64,000 bases of DNA from Nostoc paludosum FACHB-159 (GTDB taxonomy: Bacteria > Cyanobacteriota > Cyanobacteriia > Cyanobacteriales > Nostocaceae): the NCBI RefSeq assembly GCF_014698835.1, contig NZ_JACJTU010000001.1, forward strand, positions 62,001 to 126,000, written 5' to 3'. Below, in pieces: positions 9,458 to 18,164 of this stretch. The notes beneath the pieces were generated by a model. It had not been told where the DNA came from. It saw nothing but the letters and a program-made list of their open reading frames with translations, and searched no databases. Every line of letters begins with the position of its first letter. Positions within the stretch are counted from its first letter, which is position 1. The translations under genes and the position numbers were made by a program.

Positions 9458-10057
9458 ATGACTTCAAGCATTTCTACCAAACCACGGAAGTTACCCACCC
9501 AAGCGATCGCAGCAAAAATATTTCATTGGTGTAACATCATTAGTCTGTTCCTCATGCTCACCAGCGGACTACAAATTTACAACGCCAACCCTGTTTTTGG
9601 TGGACGTTCAGGTTTACATATTCCGCCAATATTTACCTTGGGAGGCTGGCTTGCAGGAGGTAGACATTGGCATTTTGCAGCAATGTGGCTATTTTCACTA
9701 AATCTCTTGTGGTATGGAATTTACATTTTAATTACTCGACGCTGGCGTCATCGGTTTGTAGGAGCTAACGATCTCAAAGCATTACAAAAAACTCAAAATT
9801 CCAAACGTCTTATTTATGCTTGGCATCGTATCGCTTATACAGCAATTATTCCAATTTTGCTGTTGGCATTATTTACAGGAATAGGAATGTATAAACCTGC
9901 TCAATTTCATTGGATTGTAGATTTTTTTGGTAGTTGGCAAGCCTTACGAATTGTTCACTTTGCCTCAGTGCCAATGGTTATGTTATTTGCAGTAATTCAC
10001 TATTTCTTAGGGCGTCAAGCAGGAGGTTCTGAACTCACAGAATCAATGTTTTGGTAA
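9458..10057 (+). CDS. Cytochrome b561-like membrane protein (Ni-hydrogenase/formate dehydrogenase cytochrome b type)
   Basis: 199 residues with four hydrophobic helices. Candidate haem ligands are His23 (KIFHWCN), His70/His72 (GGRHWHFAAMW), His123 (AWHR), His167 (IVHFAS) and His181 (VIHYFLG). This pattern matches the diheme cytochrome b subunits that pass quinol electrons to or from a partner oxidoreductase at the inner or thylakoid membrane. Such proteins usually sit beside a molybdopterin or hydrogenase subunit. None is present here, so the partner must be encoded elsewhere or the protein works alone. The downstream gene is a ParA ATPase 220 bp away and is probably unrelated. Confidence 0.8.
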   Translation: MTSSISTKPRKLPTQAIAAKIFHWCNIISLFLMLTSGLQIYNANPVFGGRSGLHIPPIFTLGGWLAGGRHWHFAAMWLFSLNLLWYGIYILITRRWRHRFVGANDLKALQKTQNSKRLIYAWHRIAYTAIIPILLLALFTGIGMYKPAQFHWIVDFFGSWQALRIVHFASVPMVMLFAVIHYFLGRQAGGSELTESMFW

Positions 10058-10124
10058 AAAAAGAAAAGAGCATTGGCAATGCTGATTGTTGATTGTTCAG
10101 TGTTAACTTTGAGTGAGGAGTTTC

Positions 10125-10194
10125 GTAGGTTAGGTTGAGGAACGTAGCAAGATACCCCAGGGTAACCCAACCTACAGTTAGTATTTTTGTGTCA
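10125..10194. repeat. Imperfect inverted repeat (GTAGGTTAGGTTG ... AACCCAACCTAC)
   Basis: Outer arms are complementary with one or two mismatches. A related fragment (GGTTAGGTTGA ... TTACCCAAC) follows the gene ending at 6495. It looks like a small dispersed repeat and could fold in RNA. Confidence 0.45.
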
Positions 10195-10279
10195 AAATAT
10201 TAAATTTAATGGAAGATTTCATAGATCCACGGGGGTGTACGCTACCTAGATGGGAATGCGTTAACAAAGGACTCAATCA

Positions 10280-11164
10280 ATGGGATATGTAATTGCAACT
10301 GCAAATATGAAAGGCGGCGTTGGTAAAACCACCCTTACTGTGAACTTAGCTACCTGTCTAGCTAAAAATTATGGCAAGCGGGTGCTTGTTCTTGATTTGG
10401 ATAGCCAAATTAGTGCCACGCTTAGTCTGATGTCACCATTAGATTTTGCTAAACGTCGTAAACAAAGTAAGACATTTAGATATCTCATAGACGAGGTTAT
10501 CAATCCAGAACCACAAGCAAAGCTGACAATTCAAGATATCATTCAATCCCAAGTTTGTAATCTTCCCGGACTAGATTTATTACCTGGAGATATTGATTTG
10601 TATGATGAATTTGTTGTGTCAGAAATGCTACATCAACAAGCGACTGCTTTAGGTGAACAAGACTTTGAAACGATTTGGAACCGCTTTGAAAGAGTTTTGA
10701 TAAACAACATTTTAAAACCTGTGCGGCAAGAATATGATTTTATCCTTCTTGATTGTGCCCCCGGTTATAATCTTTTGACTCGTAGCGCTTTAGCTGCCAG
10801 CGATTTCTACATACTTCCTGCTAAACCAGAACCCTTGTCTGTAGTGGGTATTCAACTACTAGAAAGACGGATCGCCCAATTAAAAGATAGTCACGGAAAT
10901 GAAACAAAAATAGATATAAAAATGTTAGGAATTGTCTTTAGTATGTCTAGTGCTAACCTACTAACTGGGAGATACTATAAACAAGTGATGCACCGTGTTG
11001 TTGAAGATTTCGGTGTTGAGAAAATTTGCAAGGTACAAATACCAGTTGATGTGAATGTTGCTAAGGCTGTTGATAGTTTTATGCCAGCTGTTTTAAATGC
11101 CCCTCAATCACCTGGCTCAAAAGCATTCTTTCAATTAACTCAGGAGTTGTTGCAAAAACTATAG
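10280..11164 (+). CDS. ParA/MinD-type P-loop ATPase
   Basis: 294 residues. The deviant Walker A MKGGVGKTTLTVNLA is at residues 10-24, with the signature lysine. LVLDLDSQISATLSL matches the A' motif and YDFILLDCAPGYNLLT the Walker B. The family forms ATP-dependent dimers that position DNA or protein cargo. No ParB gene or parS-like site is visible nearby, which argues for an orphan ParA that positions something other than a plasmid, or for a plasmid relic in the chromosome. A strong terminator follows, so it is its own transcript. The start is the first ATG and begins the conserved beta strand directly. Confidence 0.85.
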   Translation: MGYVIATANMKGGVGKTTLTVNLATCLAKNYGKRVLVLDLDSQISATLSLMSPLDFAKRRKQSKTFRYLIDEVINPEPQAKLTIQDIIQSQVCNLPGLDLLPGDIDLYDEFVVSEMLHQQATALGEQDFETIWNRFERVLINNILKPVRQEYDFILLDCAPGYNLLTRSALAASDFYILPAKPEPLSVVGIQLLERRIAQLKDSHGNETKIDIKMLGIVFSMSSANLLTGRYYKQVMHRVVEDFGVEKICKVQIPVDVNVAKAVDSFMPAVLNAPQSPGSKAFFQLTQELLQKL

Positions 11165-11190
11165 CCCTAGTTAACCATTCATAAACAACA

Positions 11191-11226
11191 AAATTCCCTA
11201 ATTTTCAACGAATTAGGGAATTTTTT
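11191..11226 (+). terminator. Rho-independent terminator after the ParA gene
   Basis: A 13-bp perfect stem (11191-11203 with 11211-11223), a 7-nt loop and a T-run to 11226, starting 27 nt after the stop codon. This is the clearest intrinsic terminator in the window. Confidence 0.9.
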
Positions 11227-11379
11227 ATTGTCGATTTTTATATATAAAAATAATATATAAAAAAATAAAATTTCTTAAGAATTAAGCTAGTTATTTTCTA
11301 AATCCAGTACTTATACTGAAGCTATAATAGCTAGATTCAGTTATTGAGTGAAAAGGCCAGTAAATCTAGCTAAGAAACA

Positions 11380-14300
11380 ATGACTAGTAACGATTCTCTA
11401 CAGGCAGAGAAAAATCAACCCTTGCGAATGCGTTTACCGCGTACTCTGAGTTATCTAGAAACCTGGGGCTTTGGGTTGACGGGTCATGTTGGATGGATTG
11501 GTACTGCGCCCATTATTCATGCAGCATTAGGGTCTAAAGCTATCTTAGTTTGGTTGTTTGGCACTATCGTCTCCTTTTTACTTAATTTGCAGGTACAAAG
11601 TTTAGGAAGACATTGGTCAGATGTCGCAGGAGGAACACCGAACTATACCACAAGGCTATTAAAAAACTTTCCTTACTTAGGTCGTTACGTAGCTTTAGGA
11701 TACTTTTTTAGTTGGGCAGCAGCACCAGCACTGTACGCAATTATTCTGACAAACCTGATTAAAGTCAATTTTCAAACATTAGATATTGTTTGTCCAGAAA
11801 CTTTTTTAAAATTTCTATTTACAGCAATTCCTTTTATTGTGGCATTCAGTGGGAGTCGTGCTTTAGCACTGCTGCACTTATTTTTTGTGTTCCCAGCGAT
11901 TTTATTACTATTTTTATTTTGTATTCAAGGTTTGGTATGGTTAACCTTCTCAAACACTAGTTTTAATTTACCTGCAATTAGTATACATAGCTTGAGCTTT
12001 CAAGAATGGGCAAAGTGGTTTTTCCTGGCCAGCTATTCAATTTATGCTTGTGAAACTACTTCTTCTTTTGTTGCTGATAGCCACAATCCAGATAAAACTT
12101 TGAAGTTTTTAACTGTGGCTGCTTGGTTAATTCCTCCGGTATTTTTAGGCAGTTCTTGGGTCTTAACGTGTTCGGCTCCAAATCAAGCAATAGGCGACGA
12201 TGCTTTTTTAAATTTGCTAGCAGCTTCTGTACCTTTTTGGGGTCAATACGCCTCTTTTTTAGTAACACTTTTAATTACAGTATCTTGCCTTCTAAGTTCT
12301 GCTACCGCAGTTTCTAATTCTCCTCGCGTATTATATCAACTTGGCTTAGACGGAAAGGTTTCTGAGATATTTACAGTAGTTTCTCGCCAAGGTGTTCTTG
12401 GCCCTGCGATTTTTGTTGCCTTTCTCCTCAGTCTGCTTTGTTTAAATTTGGGAAATGTATCTCAATTAGTGACGGTAGCAGGCACTTGTTATCTTTTGTC
12501 GATTATGGGATTACATTTAGGATTATGGTTGTCTCGAAGTCAACCAGAGGTTTTATGGCCTTGGTGGTCACTTGGTTTTTTCTTTATAGAAGCGATAGTT
12601 CTAATAGTGGGAGGTTTAGCTTGGAATTGGAGAGATTTTTTAGTTGGATTATTATTACCGATTTTTTTGATGTTAGGAGATACAGTGCTAAGCCGCGTAA
12701 GTCGTGCGGCATTATATCGAAAATATTGGAAAGAAATTTATGATAAAAAGCCTACTAAACACAATCCAGACTTTGTTGTCTTACAGGTAATTGTTTTAGT
12801 ATCATTAATTTGCATTACTGCTACAAGCAGTTGGTTTATCCGGGATTTATTAGGCAAAGTTACTAATGATAGCCACAACTCTTTATTAGCGATTTTACTA
12901 GTGACGCTTTCTTTTGCAGGAGTGGCGATCGCCTGTTGGACAACTCTACCACAAATTGTTGCTATTGATGAGGCACGCAAACAAGCAAAAAACTTATTTA
13001 TCACTACTCTCGATACAGTTCCAGATACTGTTTTAGTCTTAGATGAAAACGGGATTATTTGTCAAACAAATACAGCCGCTGAAGAATTATTTGAATTGAG
13101 TATTCAGCAATTGCTTGGGCAAAATTTGAATCAACTCTTAATGTGTTATCACGGCAAACCTGAGCAATGGTCTATTAGGAGCGAGCAAACTTTAAAAATC
13201 AACCAAGGTCTGCGAATTGTTGAATCAACTGTTTCCCGGCCATTTAATCCCCAACTACGAGAGTATGTTGTGATTGTACGTGACATCACTCAACGAAAGC
13301 TAGCAGAGGAAGAGTTAGTCCAATACCGTTGCCAGCTTGAGCAATTAGTTTTAGAACGCACCATAGAACTTATTCGAGTTAATCAACAACTCCAACAAGA
13401 CATTATCAAGCGTCAAGAAGCACAAGAACAATTACTACACAATACTCTTCATGATGGGCTAACTGGGTTACCCAATCAACGTTTATTTATCGACCGAGTG
13501 CAGCAGTCAATAGAACGTACTAAACAGGACAAAAATTATTTATTTTCTGTACTTTTTTTAGACTTAGACCGCTTTAAAGTCGTGAATGATAGTTTGGGGC
13601 ATTTACTAGGAAATCAACTTTTGATTGCAATTTCTCATCGTCTCAAATCAGTTGTCCGAACTGGAGATATAGTTGCCCGTTTTGGTGGAGATGAGTTCAC
13701 AATCTTAATTGAAGAAATTGAAGATGTTAACACCGCCATACAGATAGCTGAACGTATTAAAAAGGTGCTAGCTTTACCATTTCAATTAAATGAACATAGG
13801 GTGTTCACTAATGCTAGTATCGGTATTGCTTTGAGTAAAACAGATTATCAGCAAGCAGCGCAGATTATCCGCGATGCCGATGTGGCAATGTACTCTGCTA
13901 AAGCACTTGGTAAAGCACGTTACGAGGTGTTTGACCAAAAAATGCACGAGGGTGCATCTTTGCTCTTAGAATTAGAAACTGCTCTGCGACATGCACTGCT
14001 GCTCAAGCAAGAGGAATTTCGCCTTTACTATCAGCCAATTGTTTCACTGATAACTGGTAAAATTATTGGATTTGAAGCATTGATACGCTGGCATCATCCA
14101 GAAAGAGGAATTGTTTCTCCTCAAGATTTTATTCCCTTGGCGGAAGAAACTGGAATGATTATTAGTATCGGACAATGGGTACTTTATGAAGCGTGCCAAC
14201 AAATGCATACATGGCATCAACAATTTCCTAGTTCATTAAACTTGACAATTAGCGTCAATTTTTCTGGTAAACAGGTTACCCAAGCTGATATCTTTAAACA

Positions 14301-14766
14301 AGTTAAGCAGACTTTACAACAAACTGGACTAGAGCCATGTAGTTTGAAATTAGAAATTACTGAAAGTTTGTTGATGGATAATTTTGAATTAGCTAATACC
14401 GTGCTTTCCGAGTTAACTGCGCTGAATGTGGAGTTACATATGGATGATTTTGGTACTGGCTATTCCTCTTTGAATTATCTGCATCGACTACCAATAAAAA
14501 CTATTAAAATTGACCGTTCTTTTGTCAACAATATAGGTAGTCGAGGAGAAAATTTAGAAATTGTGCGAGCGATTGTTACGTTAGCTCATAATTTGAATAT
14601 GTCTGTAACAGCAGAAGGAATAGAAACTGTAGAGCAGTTAGCACAACTTAAAGCATTGCAATGTGATTATGGACAAGGATATTTCTTTTTACCACCTATG
14701 CAAAGTGTAGAAGTAGAAAGATTACTTGCTGCTAACTTTTGTTACAAAGACTTCTTAAGGTACTAA
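11380..14766 (+). CDS. APC-family permease-like membrane domain fused to PAS-GGDEF-EAL
   Basis: 1128 residues. Residues 15-515 hold about twelve hydrophobic helices and look like an amino acid/polyamine/organocation permease (start LETWGFGLTGHVGWIGTAP; later SSATAVSNSPRVLYQLGLDG). A PAS domain lies at about 543-640 (TTLDTVPDTVLVLDENGII) with a coiled coil behind it. The GGDEF domain has ARFGGDEF near 767-773, with the inhibitory RTGD site exactly five residues before it. The EAL domain has FEALIRWHHP near 896, ESLLMDN, DDFGTGYSS near 1021, IKIDRSFV and TAEGIE. All usual catalytic residues of both domains are present, so it may both make and break cyclic-di-GMP. I infer a transceptor: a permease-like sensor of an amino acid or similar solute that sets c-di-GMP. 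Transport activity is unproven. Confidence 0.85.
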   Translation: MTSNDSLQAEKNQPLRMRLPRTLSYLETWGFGLTGHVGWIGTAPIIHAALGSKAILVWLFGTIVSFLLNLQVQSLGRHWSDVAGGTPNYTTRLLKNFPYLGRYVALGYFFSWAAAPALYAIILTNLIKVNFQTLDIVCPETFLKFLFTAIPFIVAFSGSRALALLHLFFVFPAILLLFLFCIQGLVWLTFSNTSFNLPAISIHSLSFQEWAKWFFLASYSIYACETTSSFVADSHNPDKTLKFLTVAAWLIPPVFLGSSWVLTCSAPNQAIGDDAFLNLLAASVPFWGQYASFLVTLLITVSCLLSSATAVSNSPRVLYQLGLDGKVSEIFTVVSRQGVLGPAIFVAFLLSLLCLNLGNVSQLVTVAGTCYLLSIMGLHLGLWLSRSQPEVLWPWWSLGFFFIEAIVLIVGGLAWNWRDFLVGLLLPIFLMLGDTVLSRVSRAALYRKYWKEIYDKKPTKHNPDFVVLQVIVLVSLICITATSSWFIRDLLGKVTNDSHNSLLAILLVTLSFAGVAIACWTTLPQIVAIDEARKQAKNLFITTLDTVPDTVLVLDENGIICQTNTAAEELFELSIQQLLGQNLNQLLMCYHGKPEQWSIRSEQTLKINQGLRIVESTVSRPFNPQLREYVVIVRDITQRKLAEEELVQYRCQLEQLVLERTIELIRVNQQLQQDIIKRQEAQEQLLHNTLHDGLTGLPNQRLFIDRVQQSIERTKQDKNYLFSVLFLDLDRFKVVNDSLGHLLGNQLLIAISHRLKSVVRTGDIVARFGGDEFTILIEEIEDVNTAIQIAERIKKVLALPFQLNEHRVFTNASIGIALSKTDYQQAAQIIRDADVAMYSAKALGKARYEVFDQKMHEGASLLLELETALRHALLLKQEEFRLYYQPIVSLITGKIIGFEALIRWHHPERGIVSPQDFIPLAEETGMIISIGQWVLYEACQQMHTWHQQFPSSLNLTISVNFSGKQVTQADIFKQVKQTLQQTGLEPCSLKLEITESLLMDNFELANTVLSELTALNVELHMDDFGTGYSSLNYLHRLPIKTIKIDRSFVNNIGSRGENLEIVRAIVTLAHNLNMSVTAEGIETVEQLAQLKALQCDYGQGYFFLPPMQSVEVERLLAANFCYKDFLRY

Positions 14767-14841
14767 ATTGTTATTAATCATTAGTCATTAGCTATTGGTT
14801 ATTTCTCCCTCATTTCCCCATGCCCAATGCCCAATAATAAT

Positions 14842-15999
14842 TTAGCTTACTGCCTGTAGCTGTAAATCTTGGACTTGCTCAAATAATCTTTGTTCTAAAA
14901 CAAGTTCATCAATAAAAGTATCGATTTTTTCTCTATCGATATTCTGCATGACTACAATATGTACCCAATTCTCAAAACTTGCTAACTGCCACTTTTTAAT
15001 TAATTTTTGAGAAGGTTTTTTAAACACGACAGTAGTAGAGAACTTATTGAGCATACATGGATATTCTCTCAATTGAAGTTGTTGAAAAAGATATTGAGCA
15101 TTCCGAATACAGGTCTTTGCTTCTCTGGCTAAGCCGTTATAACCTCTGCTTTGCAGTGCATACCAAAGAATTAGAGGAGCATGGCCGTTTCTAGAACCGA
15201 GAATAGTTGTATCTTTGGAACCAATATATTCAATCATTGTTTCCACTCTTTCTACCCATTTCTTCTTCGTTAAGACGACGCCACAAGGCAATGGAGAACC
15301 CATGAATTTAGCAGAAATAGCTACGCTATCTATGGGTTTTTGAAAGTTAACTTGAGGAGCGCCATCTAAAAAGGGTAATATTAATCCTGAAAGTGCGGCA
15401 TCACAATGAATGTAGTAATTTTTAATTTGATAACGCTCTAAAATTTCGATAACTTTGTCTAAATTATCGATCGCACCTTTAACAGTAGTGCCAATATTTA
15501 AATTGATTATCGCTGGATACTCACGATTTTGGCTAATTAGTTCTGCAAAATGGCGATAATCCATTTCACCATTAATTTGCGAATCTACAACTTGATGTTT
15601 GATGCGAAATAATCTGGCTGCTTTAGGAATTGAGTAATGAGAGTCTTCTGATGAATAAAGAATTCCATTGGGATAAATTTCTCTTGCTAAAAACATTCCA
15701 TATAAATTTCCTTCAGTTCCTCCAGCAGTCACATAACCCCAAAATTTATGTTCGGGGATCTTATAAAGTTGGGCGAAAAAGGATAAAACTTCTTGTTCAA
15801 ATTGACGAGAATGCAGACCAAAATCTGGTTCTACATAAGGATCTCCAGCATTATTTAACATGTAATTAAAAGATTTAACTATCTCGCTGTAATCGCAAGT
15901 TAAATTGTATGGATAGCCTGCGTGAAAGTGCGATCGCTGTTCTATTTCTTGCAAAAAATTTCCCAACTTTTTAGTAGCTATATCCGACATACTCTGCAT
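14842..15999 (-). CDS. Histidine decarboxylase-like PLP enzyme (group II decarboxylase)
   Basis: 385 residues, the length of bacterial PLP-dependent histidine decarboxylases. Family signs are HAGYP at the N-terminus, TAGGTEGNLYG (88-101), His121 in SEDSHYSIPKAARL (expected to stack on PLP), YIHCDAALSG with Asp200 (contacts the pyridine nitrogen), and the PLP lysine region at 228-240 (ISAKFMGSPLPCG). The reaction would be histidine to histamine plus CO2. In relatives the lysine motif reads S-x-H-K; here it is S-A-K, so one residue is missing and the usual His is lost, though Lys231 remains. Activity is therefore uncertain. The start could also be the ATG at 15988-15990. Confidence 0.8.
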   Translation of the reverse strand: MQSMSDIATKKLGNFLQEIEQRSHFHAGYPYNLTCDYSEIVKSFNYMLNNAGDPYVEPDFGLHSRQFEQEVLSFFAQLYKIPEHKFWGYVTAGGTEGNLYGMFLAREIYPNGILYSSEDSHYSIPKAARLFRIKHQVVDSQINGEMDYRHFAELISQNREYPAIINLNIGTTVKGAIDNLDKVIEILERYQIKNYYIHCDAALSGLILPFLDGAPQVNFQKPIDSVAISAKFMGSPLPCGVVLTKKKWVERVETMIEYIGSKDTTILGSRNGHAPLILWYALQSRGYNGLAREAKTCIRNAQYLFQQLQLREYPCMLNKFSTTVVFKKPSQKLIKKWQLASFENWVHIVVMQNIDREKIDTFIDELVLEQRLFEQVQDLQLQAVS

Positions 16000-16591
16000 T
16001 TGTTTAGTTTTGATTTAAGGGAAGTTTTAATCTAATTTCTACATATAAACCCAATTTCTTTACTATTTTTTTAGTATTAAGAATCATCAGATTTATGATG
16101 GAAAATAAAATCAGTGCAAACACGGAAAAAATTTTTTAATCCTATTTGAAGCTTTGCAAGCTCTAGCACTGGTAAATATTTGAATATAGAATTTAGCAAA
16201 CTATTCTTAATACGTAAATATCGAAAAATACTGTAATTGTTCAACCGGAATTCATCTGAACTCCGGATAATCACTTATTAAAATCTCTGTGCATCTTTGC
16301 ACCAGAGGCACTTGACTTGGATGAAATACGAACAATCACTTATAGTAGGCAATAGGCAATAGGCAACAGGCAACAGCGTCAAAAGCCCTTTGGTATCTGG
16401 GCTTTAGGGTCAGCTTCTTGTTATCAAGTATGCTTCTTTATTAAGATTTCTTTGTGTGGAAGCATCAGAAGTACGGAGATTTAGGGAAAGACTCCTAGCA
16501 AGTTCTCCTCTACTTTCCCACTCCCTCACAAGCGTAGATTTTTCGCAAAGCCTATTTTTTAGTTCCGAAATTTTCCCTCCGTCCCCCACTC
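16000..16591. other. Spacer with heptamers and no clear gene
   Basis: A 65-codon GTG-started minus frame (16077-16274) exists but resembles nothing I know, so I do not call it. AGGCAAT/AGGCAAC heptamers fill 16344-16378. A small hairpin (CTGTGCA/TGCACCAG) sits near 16290-16312. The rest looks like decayed DNA beside the dead kinase. Confidence 0.5.
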
Positions 16592-17263
16592 CTACTCCCC
16601 CATCTTCTTCCAAGGAAGCTTGATTGTGAATCTACTGCCTTTGCCTAATTGACTTTCAGCATGGACACTACCACCGTGGGACTCTACAATTGTTTGCACA
16701 GTTAGTAATCCTAAACCTGTGTTTGCAGAACGACGGGAGTATGAACTTTCATCCGGGTCTAAAGGTTGAAATAATTGGAACAGGTCATCGGAAGGAATAC
16801 CAATGCCAGTATCAACGATGCTGAAAAAGATATATTGCTTTGTGGGGTGTGGTTGGATTTCAATCCAAACTTTGCCTCCCTCTGGAGTATATTTAACAGC
16901 GTTGCTTAACAGGTTGATGAACGCTTCTCGAATGCGGTCTTCATCAACTTGGATGGGTGGGAGTTCTTCAGGTGCTTGTACGCTTAACTGGATATGTTTT
17001 TGCAATGCCAGAGGTTTAACAAAGTTCAGACAAGAGTCACATAGTTCTTCAATTGAAGTCGAAGCTAGTTGTAGTTCCATTTTGTTAGATTCAATATCGG
17101 CTAAGTCGAGGATGTGGTTGATTAATTCCAAGAGATTCTTGGCGCTATTTTAGAGATTATTTAGAGACAGGCGCTGTTATTCGCTCAAAAGGTCGTATAC
17201 TTCATTTTGCAGTGCTTTGGCGATCGCCAGCATGGAGTTTAAAGGGACAATCCCATATCTAAA
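16592..17263 (-). pseudogene. Histidine kinase remnant with two in-frame stops
   Basis: One continuous minus frame can be read from 17263 to 16592, interrupted only by TAA at 17177-17179 and TAA at 17150-17152. The upstream part reads VPLNSMLAIAKALQNEVY and the downstream part NSAKNLLELINHILDLADIE, which together match the HisKA dimerisation domain. The phospho-His box itself has decayed. The intact 179-residue tail is an HATPase domain with N box NLLSNAVKYTPEGG, DTGIGIP and NTGLGL. Sensor and linker domains are gone. Because the frame is kept and only nonsense changes interrupt it, decay seems fairly recent. The tail could still be translated from an internal ATG, but it would lack the phospho-acceptor His. 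Confidence 0.8.
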
Positions 17264-18164
17264 GATAGGGCTTGTAATATAAACACCTGATGTATAGCAC
17301 CACGTGTCTCGACACAAACCTTTTAAATTATTTCACATATGTTCGGGGAGCGTGCCGTAGGCAAGACGGGGGATTGTAAAATTTGGCACAAGGGTTTTTT
17401 CTTGCTATTCCCTTGTCCTCTTCTGCTCAAGTGCCAATATATCACTTCTGGCAGAAGAACAAAAAGTTATAAAGTTTCAAGAAAAAAGCTTGACATTTAG
17501 AGTTCAGAACTCGGCATTTAGAGTTTACAGCAGTTTTCATCTATCTTAGACCACATCCTCATCTTCCTCTTTGCGCCTCTGCGCCTCTGCGTGATAAAAA
17601 AAGCCGTGGTTCATTTACCTGAAAATAGCTGTAAAGCCTGAATTACAAGGTTTAGAAGATATTCTTTATTCCACAAAGGGTGAGTGGGTGCAAGATGAAC
17701 TGCAAATTTCATTCACCAGCGGCAAACACAAAAACATAACGCTAATAACCAGACTCAATACACTTTTAAACCTCAGTTCTGATGTATGCAATAAATTCAA
17801 GAAAAACTCTAACAATTTGTATCTGATGGAGATTTATTAGTTGTAACTTGCATTATCAAGGAAATCTAACTGTAGACAGATGAAATCTGAAACGTTACTG
17901 TTGGTAAGAATGTGGCTTTTTTGTGTTTAGCCTATATTTCAAGTGTAGACGCTAAAGACAAGGAATGAATCATTTGATATGGGATTTATACTTGATTTTT
18001 ACGAAGCTAGGTACATCTTTATTGCTTTTTACCTGTTTCCCGTTCCCCAAAACCCATTCACTCTCTTGACGAGGGATTCTCCAAATCAAATTGGGTTCCG
18101 ATATTACTCCAACGTGTATTTCATTCCGTCCACAGCTTGTCCCAAAATATAGGTTTTATTACTC
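17264..18164. other. Long spacer with repeat fragments and a possible gene remnant
   Basis: No complete gene seen. At 17560-17595 there is a fragment of the common CTCTGCGCCTCTGCG dispersed repeat, also found inside the helicase gene near 40500. A plus frame without a start codon runs 17598-17840 (81 codons; for example LQGLEDILYSTKGEWVQDEL) with protein-like composition. It may be the end of a lost gene, but I cannot name it. The promoter of the GH65 gene should lie in the last 200 bp. Confidence 0.4.

Noticed and set aside
16077-16274. A 65-residue minus-strand frame with GTG start
   Set aside because: No recognisable motif, no ribosome binding site; decayed region.
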